DNA of 64,000 nucleotides from Eggerthellaceae bacterium (GTDB taxonomy: Bacteria > Actinomycetota > Coriobacteriia > Coriobacteriales > Eggerthellaceae), in NCBI GenBank assembly GCA_017431165.1, contig JAFRLO010000048.1, positions 1 through 64,000 of the forward strand, in the 5' to 3' direction. The notes beneath the pieces are model-generated. The model made no database searches and was not told the DNA's origin. It saw only the letters and a program-made list of their open reading frames with translations. The translations under genes were made by a program, and so were the position numbers. How positions within the stretch are numbered: the stretch's first letter is position 1; each line of letters opens with the position of its first letter. Positions 25,701 to 33,006 of this stretch are shown here, one piece after another.

Positions 25701-27188
25701 CAGCTTCGCGCGGACATGACGCGTAGCCTCATTCCTCCCGGTGGGATGGGGGGCATACGCGTGAAGTCGAAGATTGCGTTCGAATACACGTTCCCGGACA
25801 ACAGGGTAGGCGAAGTGACAACGAGCGAATTCTTCCTGTATAGGGGCAGCTTCGTTCAAGGGAATGGCACGCCCGTACTCGACCGTGATGCCGGAACCAT
25901 CACGATGGACTTCATCTACCATCTTGTCGAAGGCGGCGAGATTGATCCCGATAAGGTCACGTGGCTTGAGCATCATCTGTACAAAAAACCCAAGAGCGAT
26001 ACGTCCTCCGACTACGGCACCGAGATCACGGGTCTCACGCCGACGGTAGTCCATTCTGACGAAGGCGGCGTCCATCATGTGACTGTGACGTACACGCTCG
26101 GTGAAGATGATATCTCCAGTGATTCCTACTATACCTACCAGGCCAAGGTTCTCGATGACGAATGGGGCGATTCTACGCACTGGAACAATTGGGAAACCTC
26201 TGCATACCGATTCGACATGGAGTTCCCGGCTTCGGATGCGCATGAGAAGCCTACGATCGGCATCTACTCGAGCTATGAGTATGGCGGCGATAGCGGAGAT
26301 TGGCATATCGGTTTCGGCATCGTGGGCACTGACGAAACGACTGGCATTCCGGATGATCTCAAGGGCGGCAAGGCGCGCATCAAGTTCATGCGCTATGACG
26401 AAGACGCGGACGCATGGGTGGATATCGACTTCATCTCGGCCGCAGAATGGGAAGCCAACGACGCGAAGCCGTGGTCGGATCCGACCAAGGTAACGATCGG
26501 CGATAAGCAGATGTTCTTCGGCGACGTCGTATATCTGTATAAAGATGGGGATGACTCAAGCACCACGGTGAGCACCGCTTCGGATCCGACTGCGATGATC
26601 GAGCTGGGCGACAGCGACTCCATGTTCGCGTCCATGATGTATCATCTGCCCGAGAATCCAACGTGGGAGCCAGTAAGCACATTGATCAAGCCCGTCATGG
26701 ATTACGAGTATCCGGATGGGACGACGGGTACGGCGGAGGGCAATCCGATGCGTGTGTTCAGTGGCAGTTTCGTGAGCACGAACACCGATTATGGCAGCTT
26801 GGGTGTGATTACGAATACCGAAGAGAAAACCATCAGCATGGATTTCATCATCGACGGCGGCTCGTACGCAATCAATTCCGATGATGTCCATTGGAATGAT
26901 AATAGCCTTCACTGGCAGGATGTGAGCGATGGTTCCTACAATTCGGAGCGTTACAAGGACCCGCCCGATGATACGCACGGCTGGGTGACGATCGAAGGGC
27001 AGCCCACGATGAATACATACACGGGCGATGACGGCAAAACCCATGTGACGATTACCTACACGCTCGATGAGATTAACACGGCTTATGCTTACGATTATCG
27101 GGGTGTGGTGTATTACTTCAATAATGACGGCGGCGAGAGTGGCATGTGGGAGGCATTTCCGACGCAGTTGTATATTCGATTCAGCTAA
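22758..27188 (+). CDS. Giant membrane-anchored repeat protein (InlB B-repeats plus four novel repeats)
   Basis: A 1476-residue protein. A short cytoplasmic N-terminus with KHRK precedes one hydrophobic helix (residues ~29-48), so it is an N-in, C-out signal anchor; no cleavage site or LPXTG sorting signal is seen. A Pro/Glu-rich stalk (~50-103) leads to three InlB B-type repeats (104, 176, 249) and four large repeats beginning near residues 322, 603, 882 and 1163. ATG at 22758 follows AGGAG. The protein is very acidic and rich in Tyr, Trp and Asp, like extracellular adhesins. Function is unknown; adhesion or carbohydrate contact is a guess. MscS follows after 53 bp. Confidence 0.85.
   Translation: [1476 protein letters not shown]
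23067..23720 (+). repeat. Three tandem InlB B-type repeats
   Basis: Repeats start at 23067, 23283 and 23502, each 72-73 residues. Shared landmarks are YNVTFxDxDGST, the middle EGTKAADI and the end [25 protein letters not shown]. This is the Listeria-Bacteroides (Flg_new/InlB B) repeat, a beta-grasp-like module found on surface proteins. The close similarity of copies two and three suggests recent duplication. Confidence 0.85.
23721..27185 (+). repeat. Four divergent ~280-residue repeats
   Basis: Units start near 23721, 24564, 25401 and 26244 and are about 281, 279, 281 and 314 residues long. Landmarks recur in order: P-T-I at the start, [30 protein letters not shown], a [11 protein letters not shown] stretch, a Y-Y-WFF region, HLYDxxTG, [9 protein letters not shown] and YSDYG-x-HWNNW near the end. 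Units 1 and 2 are closest; unit 4 is most diverged. I do not recognise the domain; each unit may hold two or three beta-sandwich folds. Confidence 0.8.
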
Positions 27189-27241
27189 TAAGCCAGCATA
27201 AACTTGGTTCAGATAGGTAGAGCGAGGCAAGGAGTATAAGG

Positions 27242-28162
27242 ATGAAATACGTAAAGAGCCTGATAGGAATCGTGATCGCGATCATCTTGATCGTGGTGTT
27301 AGTTAACCCCGAGTGGTTGCCGCTCTCCTCGACGACGATCGGCACGATGAACGAACTTGAGATCCAGCATTTCCTGATCGATGGAAGCGGGTCGATTACC
27401 GTGGCGCACATCCTTACGCTTGTGCTTGCATGCGCGGTTGTATGGCTGGTCTACACGGTCATCAAACTCATCTTGGGTGTGATAGGAGATCGTAATAACC
27501 ATACGGCAACCGTCACCACGCTCGTTGCGAGCGCGCTCAAATACATTGCCGTGATCATCGCGATTGTGTGGGGTTTGAGCATTCTCGGCGTGAACACCAC
27601 GGCGGTTCTTGCCGGCATCGGCATCATCGGATTGATCCTAGGCTTCGGTGCGCAAAGCCTTATCGAGGATATCATCACCGGTCTGTTCGTCATCTTCGAG
27701 CGTCAGTACGAGATCGGCGACATCATCATCTTGGGTGATTTCCGCGGCGTTGTGAAATCCATCGGCGTGCGTACGACGACGATTGAAGATCCGGGTGGCA
27801 ACCTCAAAATCGTGAACAATTCCGACATCCGCAATCTTCAGAACCGCTCCAAAGCGCTTTCGAAAGCGATTTGCGAAGTGAGCGTTGCCTACGATACCGA
27901 TATCCCGCGCATGGAGGCGATCCTGGCCGATGCATTCCCGAAGATGTACGATGCGCATCGCGATTTGTACCTGGAACCGCCGATTTACCTCGGTGTCGAG
28001 GAGCTCGGCGATAACGGGATCAAGCTTAAAATCATCGCGACGACGCGGGAAGCTGACGTTTTCAAGGCACGCCGCCAGCTCAACCGCGATGTCCGCGTGC
28101 TGTTCAGCCAGACAGGCGTGGAGATTCCGTTCCCACAGGTGGTCGTACACAAAGGAAAGTAG
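27242..28162 (+). CDS. Small-conductance mechanosensitive ion channel (MscS family)
   Basis: A 306-residue channel protein with three hydrophobic segments: an N-terminal helix, one near residues 60-80, and TM3 with the pore pattern GIGIIGLILGFGAQSLIEDIITGLFVIFE. The beta domain follows with YEIGDIIILGDFRGVVKSIGVRTTTI, then the C-terminal alpha/beta domain. ATG at 27242 follows AAGGAG. It lies 53 bp after the giant surface protein and may share its transcript. Role: relief of turgor on hypo-osmotic shock. Confidence 0.93.
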   Translation: MKYVKSLIGIVIAIILIVVLVNPEWLPLSSTTIGTMNELEIQHFLIDGSGSITVAHILTLVLACAVVWLVYTVIKLILGVIGDRNNHTATVTTLVASALKYIAVIIAIVWGLSILGVNTTAVLAGIGIIGLILGFGAQSLIEDIITGLFVIFERQYEIGDIIILGDFRGVVKSIGVRTTTIEDPGGNLKIVNNSDIRNLQNRSKALSKAICEVSVAYDTDIPRMEAILADAFPKMYDAHRDLYLEPPIYLGVEELGDNGIKLKIIATTREADVFKARRQLNRDVRVLFSQTGVEIPFPQVVVHKGK

Positions 28163-28222
28163 TGCTTCGTCTTAGTGTTGCCTTGCTTCGTTGCTAACGC
28201 GCGACGTTATCTTTTCCGCTTG

Positions 28223-28251
28223 ATAGGGCAGGTACTTGATACCTGCCCTAT
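28223..28251 (+). terminator. GGCAGGTA-type hairpin, copy 3, after mscS
   Basis: ATAGGGCAGGTA (28223-28234) and TACCTGCCCTAT (28240-28251) are perfect 12-bp arms with a CTTGA loop, followed by TCATGTTTAT. It lies between the convergent mscS and DUF169 genes and probably terminates mscS transcription. Same core as copies at 18743 and 22713. Confidence 0.6.
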
Positions 28252-28257
28252 TCATGT

Positions 28258-29022
28258 TTATCGTTCAGGTCGCAGGCGCTCTTCGATCGCCTTCCATGCG
28301 TGCGTGGTAAGACAGCTCTTATCCAAGTCGCACGACAATTTCTCCCACATCGCAAATGGCATCGTGAGCGAGAGATAATCTTCAATCGCCCTGTTGCGCT
28401 GCGAGATGTCGAACAGGCCCATGACAGCGAGGGGCTCGTCTTGCTCCATCTGTTCTACCGAATACACGATGGAATGGCATGCGGCCCCGAAAGGAGCGAT
28501 GGTGTTGAGCGCGCGTCCGTTGTGGAACCCGAGTAGAGCCACCATCGCTGAAATCTGGTCCGCATTCGCGAACACGAGCACGAGATCGGGGTTGCTGATA
28601 CCTCCCCAGCGGCTTTGCGGCGCGAACACGACGCGTGGGTAACCCTTCTCGGAGTAAGGCATTTCAGCCCGCCATTTCAGGGCAAGTTCTTCGGTGCAGT
28701 AAAAACGTTCTCCTTCTTTCATATGGATGGGCGCGTTCGGCGGCGCCGCATCACCCATGCCTTGCGAGAGCATAATGTGGATATTCGGGTTCCCACGGGT
28801 GAACCCGTCTCCGAAACAGCAACCGACAGCGCCTCCAGGGCAGTTGCAGCTCTCCTCGTCTACTGAAATCACCTTGCCGCGTGCCGCCGACAACAGGAGC
28901 GGAACGATGCAATTGCGCTTTTCGGGTGAGGCGGCGATGTCGCATTCGGCATCTGTGTTGCCGAGAAATATGCCTACGGGTTCAAGTTCAAGGTGGAGCA
29001 TCTGGATCAGCTGAACGTCCAT
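28258..29022 (-). CDS. DUF169 family protein
   Basis: A 254-residue protein matching the general layout of DUF169: an N-terminal LELEPVGIFLGNTD, a Cys-rich middle (CNCPGGAVGCCFG), and a C-terminal cluster of aromatic and basic residues. Start ATG at 29022 follows GGAAGGGAC. The cysteines could bind a metal or a cluster. DUF169 proteins are common in anaerobes and methanogens, with no established function that I can name. It stands alone between mscS (convergent) and the histidine kinase gene. Confidence 0.8.
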   Translation of the reverse strand: MDVQLIQMLHLELEPVGIFLGNTDAECDIAASPEKRNCIVPLLLSAARGKVISVDEESCNCPGGAVGCCFGDGFTRGNPNIHIMLSQGMGDAAPPNAPIHMKEGERFYCTEELALKWRAEMPYSEKGYPRVVFAPQSRWGGISNPDLVLVFANADQISAMVALLGFHNGRALNTIAPFGAACHSIVYSVEQMEQDEPLAVMGLFDISQRNRAIEDYLSLTMPFAMWEKLSCDLDKSCLTTHAWKAIEERLRPER

Positions 29023-29147
29023 AGTAGTCCCTTCCTCGCTGGATTATCGATATGAGGTGACGTTCCAATGCGTTGTAATTCATGGCGACATTCGGGGTGA
29101 CTGCCGCTGCCGTATAGTATACCTTTTCATTTTACGGGGTGGTTTGC

Positions 29148-30503
29148 CTACAATGGGAGTCTTGCTGTGAAGGTCGTGCCTGCTTCAGCGGTGCTTGCAA
29201 CTTCGAGTGAACCGCCATGCTCTTGAGCGATGCCGTATGCGATGGCTAAGCCGAGTCCGTGGCTGTCGCCATCGTTTACGCGTGCCTTATCCACGCGATA
29301 GAAGCGATCGAAGATATGCGGCAGGTCCTCTGCCGGAATCGGATCACCCTCGTTATGCACGGTCATCCGTGCCATGCGATCCTCACGCTCAAGCTCCAAT
29401 GTGACTACGGATCCAGCTGGCGCATACTTGCATGCGTTGTCGATGAGCGTTTGCACGAGCCTGCGAACGCGTGATGGTGTACCGACAACGTGGATGTTGG
29501 GGGCAACTGTGCTTGTGAATTCCACGTTGCGCTCGAACGCGACGCTTTCGAATTCGAGGAACTCGCCTTGAACCATCGTACTGAAATCGATGTCCTCGCG
29601 CGGCATCGTTGTGTCTCCTTCATCGATCTGCGCCATGGTAAGCAAATCGTCGACCAGCTGCTTCATATGCTCTGCCTCAGTCTTCGTGCTTTCCACCCAT
29701 TGCGAGTTCTTCGCGATGGTTTCGTCGGCGTTGTCGAGAAGAATTGAGCTGTTTGCAAGGATGACCGTGAGCGGGGTCTTGAGGTCGTGCGAGGCATCGC
29801 TCACGAACTGCCGCTGCTTATCCCATGCTTCCTCGACGGGACGTAATGCCCAACGACTGAAGAATAAACTGATTATGAAGAAGATCAAAAGCGCGCCGAT
29901 GCCAACGAGTGCCAACGTGGCTGCAAGGTCCTTCCATCCAGATGTCTCACTCTCGTCTACGAACGCGACGTAGGTCGTCTGATTCACGGTGCGCTTCAAA
30001 TAGTGCACACCGAGGGCATCGATGGTGTCGTCCTGCGCTGCTTGGTCAATGATGGTATTGCTTGCCGTGCTCAAATCGGCATCGATAAGATACGCTGAGC
30101 TTGAAGCGCTCGCCAATGTGAGCTTGCCGTCTGAGATGCGGTAGACGGCCACGGGAATCGAGCTCATCCGATCATCTTTACCTCCTATGCGCGGTGGCAT
30201 GCCTTGATCCATGCCCTCGTTCGGAGGCTCTGGTGGAATGGTGCCATCGTAGTTGAGAATCTCTCCTTCGCGTGAAGCCATTCCGTTCGCATCGAGCCCG
30301 CCACCGAAATTGCCGCCATCGCGATTATTCGTTTGGCGGAATGCCGCATCGTTGATCGATGTTTCCATTGCTTCATGGACGTTGGTGAGGGTTTGCTGAT
30401 GGTTGATAACGACAATCCCAGAGAAAACGACGATGATGACGGCGGCAACCGTCACCATGTTGAGCGCGATGAATTTTTGGCGTAGCTTCTTAAGCATCGG
30501 CAT
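29148..30503 (-). CDS. Sensor histidine kinase
   Basis: A 451-residue membrane kinase. Helix one is at residues ~12-32; an extracytoplasmic sensor of ~160 residues, rich in Gly, Asp and Met in its first part, runs to the second helix (LAATLALVGIGALLIFFIISLFF region). The H-box DASHDLKTPLT contains the phospho-accepting His; the N-box DNACKYAP and the G-box GLGLAIAYG complete the ATPase domain. The gene overlaps the response regulator by 14 bp and is transcribed after it. The stimulus is unknown. Confidence 0.92.
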   Translation of the reverse strand: MPMLKKLRQKFIALNMVTVAAVIIVVFSGIVVINHQQTLTNVHEAMETSINDAAFRQTNNRDGGNFGGGLDANGMASREGEILNYDGTIPPEPPNEGMDQGMPPRIGGKDDRMSSIPVAVYRISDGKLTLASASSSAYLIDADLSTASNTIIDQAAQDDTIDALGVHYLKRTVNQTTYVAFVDESETSGWKDLAATLALVGIGALLIFFIISLFFSRWALRPVEEAWDKQRQFVSDASHDLKTPLTVILANSSILLDNADETIAKNSQWVESTKTEAEHMKQLVDDLLTMAQIDEGDTTMPREDIDFSTMVQGEFLEFESVAFERNVEFTSTVAPNIHVVGTPSRVRRLVQTLIDNACKYAPAGSVVTLELEREDRMARMTVHNEGDPIPAEDLPHIFDRFYRVDKARVNDGDSHGLGLAIAYGIAQEHGGSLEVASTAEAGTTFTARLPL

Positions 30504-31227
30504 CCCCGTCCGCCTGTGCGGGGGAGGCCTCTGGGCCGTTGCCGTCCATATCTTTGACGGCTTCTACGAGGCGATAGCCCGCTTTGCGCAGCGTTTCGAT
30601 GTGTGCATTCGAGCCAAGGAAATCGAGCTTCTTGCGTACGAACCTGATATAGGATTCCACGTTGTTGTCTTCTGCGGTGGAATCCGAGCCCCACACGCGG
30701 TCGATCAGCAGCTCCTTGCTGATGGTCTGACGCGGGTTGCTCATAAAGGTCTTCATGATGCCGAATTCCTTGAAACTGAGATGGATGCTTTTATCGCCAC
30801 AGGCCAAGTCATAGCTCTTGAGGTCAAGTGACAGGTCCGAGAACGTGAGTTTCTCGAAGATAACTTCGCCTTGGCGCCTGGTGAGCGCGCGGATGTGGGC
30901 GAGTAGTTCTGCCGGCTCGAAGGGCTTCGTCATGTAGTCATCGGCTCCGCTGTCAAGCCCGGTGATCTTATCGCGTACCTGGTCTCGTGCGGTGAGCATG
31001 AGAACCGGTGTGCTGACGTTCTTACGGCGCAGATTCGCCACGACCTCGAAGCCATTCATTTTCGGCAACATCACATCCAGAACGATGACGTCATAGATGC
31101 CACTTGCAGCCCAATCGAGTCCGTCTTGCCCGTTATGTACAGATTCGGCTTCGTAGCCATTGTGGCGAAGCACCTGCTCTAAAGCACGTGCTAAAGCTAT
31201 ATCGTCTTCAACAACTAGGATTCTCAT
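30490..31227 (-). CDS. OmpR/PhoB family response regulator
   Basis: A 245-residue regulator. Receiver residues are clear: the acidic pair in VVEDD, phospho-acceptor Asp in VLDVMLPKMNG, Thr/Ser in LMLTARD and Lys in TKPFEPAEL. A winged-helix DNA-binding domain fills residues ~125-225 (LSFKEFGIMKTFMSNPRQTISKELL region). I use ATG at 31227, with GGGGA 6 bp upstream; a frame 15 codons longer exists but lacks a family match. It is the first gene of the operon with the histidine kinase. A tandem TTTCAG box 78 bp upstream suggests it controls its own promoter and, through further copies, moeA and the VTC operon. Confidence 0.94.
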   Translation of the reverse strand: MRILVVEDDIALARALEQVLRHNGYEAESVHNGQDGLDWAASGIYDVIVLDVMLPKMNGFEVVANLRRKNVSTPVLMLTARDQVRDKITGLDSGADDYMTKPFEPAELLAHIRALTRRQGEVIFEKLTFSDLSLDLKSYDLACGDKSIHLSFKEFGIMKTFMSNPRQTISKELLIDRVWGSDSTAEDNNVESYIRFVRKKLDFLGSNAHIETLRKAGYRLVEAVKDMDGNGPEASPAQADGDADA

Positions 31228-31304
31228 GTGCGTCCCCAAGTATCGTATGTGTAAGTAGTGCATCGCTTTCATGCGGTGCGTTACACCATATTCTACTAGT
31301 CCGT

Positions 31305-31326
31305 CTGAAAAGAACCTGAAAGAAAT
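31305..31326 (-). promoter_or_regulatory. Tandem TTTCAG box, site 1, upstream of the response regulator
   Basis: On the minus strand TTTCAG occurs at 31321-31316 and again at 31310-31305, start to start exactly 11 bp, with GTTCT between them. PhoB/OmpR regulators bind direct repeats with this period. A TAGAAT -10-like hexamer lies 9 bp beyond the second repeat, pointing to the response regulator gene. Confidence 0.55.
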
Positions 31327-31396
31327 ATAGGGTAAATATGAACCAGCGCTTGCGCCAGGATGACCGCTTGAAGGCGACTTCGGAACGTATTCGCCC

Positions 31397-32662
31397 CTAT
31401 TCTCCCATTGGCAGGCTTTCGTCGGCTGTGCATACGATGCACGTTACGATATCGCCCATACGTACACCGTCCAGACCCTCGGGAATCACAGCGAAGCAGT
31501 TGCAACGTTGGAGCGCGCCGAACAAGGCCGACGATTGGTTCTTCAGCAAAACGACCTCGTACCCATCATCTGTCTGCGAAAGCACGGCTCGTTCGAGGAA
31601 CACACGCGGATCCTTTTTACGAATGTCGCAGGTGATGCGTGCTTGTACGGTCGGGCGATCAAGCTGTGTATAGCCCTGCATGATGCGCATGGCAAGCCGT
31701 ACATATAGTTCGAAGCCCATCGAAGATGCCGCTGGGTTGCCGGACAGCACGAACACCGGCGCACCGTTGATTTCTCCAAATGGTTGAGATTTACCCGGTT
31801 TAACACTCACACGCTCGAAATGCATGGTGCCGAGTTCTGTAAGGATGCCTGGTGTCAGATCAAAATCGCCCAGACATGCCCCGCCGGTGGAAACAACGAG
31901 ATCGCATTCTGCAACGGCTTGGAGATAAACCTCCTTGATCGCATCGACGTCATCGGGAACGGTGGGGTAGACCTTCGGGATACCGCCTGCGGCGGCAACA
32001 TATGCCTGCATCGCCCATACGTTCGAATTGCGGATCATGCCGCGAGCGGGAACCTCGTTGGCCTCAACGAGCTCGCTACCGATGGAGATGAGCCCTACGA
32101 CAGGACGTGCGTACACCTCGACGTACAGGTTGCCACATGCGGAGAGCAGGCCGGCGCCTGCGGCAGTGATGACTTCGCCTGCCTCGACGACTACGTCTCC
32201 CGCTTTTGCTTCCTCTCCCGCGTAGCGGATGTTCTTGCCAACAGTTGTTGGCGCGCAGAACGTGATGGTATCGCCGATGGTTCCTTCTCCTGTGAACGTG
32301 ACATCTTCGATCTTTACGACGGCATCTGCGCCCTCGGGGATGATCGCGCCAGTCATGATGCGAGCCGTTTGCCCAGGTTGCAGAATGCCTTCGAACACGC
32401 CGCCGGCACCGATATGGTCAACGCATTCAAGTGCGACAGGAGCATCGTCGGTTGCCGTTTCGATATCAGCCGCGCGAACCGCGAATCCGTCCATGGCGCT
32501 GTCATCGAATGGGGTGACATCGATATCGCTTGTCAGGTTGCGAGCTACGACTCGTCCAACTGCATCCGTGACCAAAACGGTTTCCGTGCGTCCTGGTTTG
32601 ATATGGTTGCGGACGATGTTCCGGGCTTCTTCGATGGAGATCGGAGTTGGGGCTTGTCTCAT
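31397..32662 (-). CDS. moeA: Molybdopterin molybdenumtransferase MoeA
   Basis: A 421-residue MoeA, the enzyme that hydrolyses adenylated molybdopterin and inserts molybdate to give the molybdenum cofactor. Recognisable blocks are DVTPFDDSAMDGFAVRA, the PGQTARIMTGAIIPEGADAVV region, ISIGSELVE, the VVSTGGACLGDFDLTP active-site loop and PVFVLSGNPAAS. ATG at 32662 follows GAGG; a frame extended by ~117 codons upstream crosses the regulatory region and is not credible. This cofactor step serves the three molybdoenzymes encoded in this window. The gene lies alone, with a tandem TTTCAG box 157 bp upstream. Confidence 0.93.
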   Translation of the reverse strand: MRQAPTPISIEEARNIVRNHIKPGRTETVLVTDAVGRVVARNLTSDIDVTPFDDSAMDGFAVRAADIETATDDAPVALECVDHIGAGGVFEGILQPGQTARIMTGAIIPEGADAVVKIEDVTFTGEGTIGDTITFCAPTTVGKNIRYAGEEAKAGDVVVEAGEVITAAGAGLLSACGNLYVEVYARPVVGLISIGSELVEANEVPARGMIRNSNVWAMQAYVAAAGGIPKVYPTVPDDVDAIKEVYLQAVAECDLVVSTGGACLGDFDLTPGILTELGTMHFERVSVKPGKSQPFGEINGAPVFVLSGNPAASSMGFELYVRLAMRIMQGYTQLDRPTVQARITCDIRKKDPRVFLERAVLSQTDDGYEVVLLKNQSSALFGALQRCNCFAVIPEGLDGVRMGDIVTCIVCTADESLPMGE

Positions 32663-32818
32663 GGTAAGACCTCGTTTTCGGTGTATTCCGACAGTACACG
32701 CATAGCATGCAGATGGTTCTTGCTTAACAATAATACTCTTTCTCGACGATTGTTGTGGCGGGAAAAGAAAAGACATTCGCATCGTATCAGCATAGGGAGA
32801 GAGCTCCCTGGAGTCATT

Positions 32819-32840
32819 CTGAAAAGAACCTGAAAGAAAC
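32819..32840 (-). promoter_or_regulatory. Tandem TTTCAG box, site 2, upstream of moeA
   Basis: Minus-strand TTTCAG at 32835-32830 and 32824-32819, 11 bp apart with GTTCT between. The 21-bp core is identical to site 1 and similarity extends over about 38 bp. It reads toward moeA, 157 bp from its start. Confidence 0.55.
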
Positions 32841-32878
32841 TTGGGGGAATTATGAATCCGATGAAACATGCCGTGACC

Positions 32879-32895
32879 TTTCAGATTGTTTTCAG
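32879..32895 (+). promoter_or_regulatory. Tandem TTTCAG box, site 3, upstream of the VTC operon
   Basis: Plus-strand TTTCAG at 32879-32884 and 32890-32895, again 11 bp apart, with ATTGT between. Including the preceding C, 16 of 18 positions equal site 1. CACAAT follows 10 bp later as a possible -10, and the VTC start is 112 bp downstream. Confidence 0.5.
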
Positions 32896-33006
32896 CTTGC
32901 ATGGGCACAATGCAAACCGTCAGATGGGGCGAAGGGTTCAAAACCGCTAAGCGAATCGAACTCGCGCCCAGCTCCGAAAGACGGAGTGCAAACCAAGGAG
33001 GCGCAC

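Larger units (their letters stand above)
32663..33006. other. 344-bp divergent regulatory region between moeA and the VTC operon
   Basis: No gene is seen. It carries two tandem TTTCAG boxes in opposite orientation (32819-32840 toward moeA, 32879-32895 toward the VTC gene), so one regulator could control both directions. The rest, 32896-33006, is leader sequence with a TCCGAAAGACGGA mini-hairpin. Confidence 0.55.

Noticed and set aside
31338-31673. Plus-strand open frame beginning just after tandem box site 1
   Set aside because: It runs antisense into moeA and lacks a credible ribosome binding site; the -10-like TATGAA before it is probably chance.
31784-32833. 349-codon plus-strand open frame
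   Set aside because: Antisense to moeA and running into the regulatory region; no ribosome binding site.
32755-33006. N-terminal extension of the VTC protein by 84 codons
   Set aside because: It crosses regulatory sequence, and the family starts near ATG 33007 after AAGGAGG.
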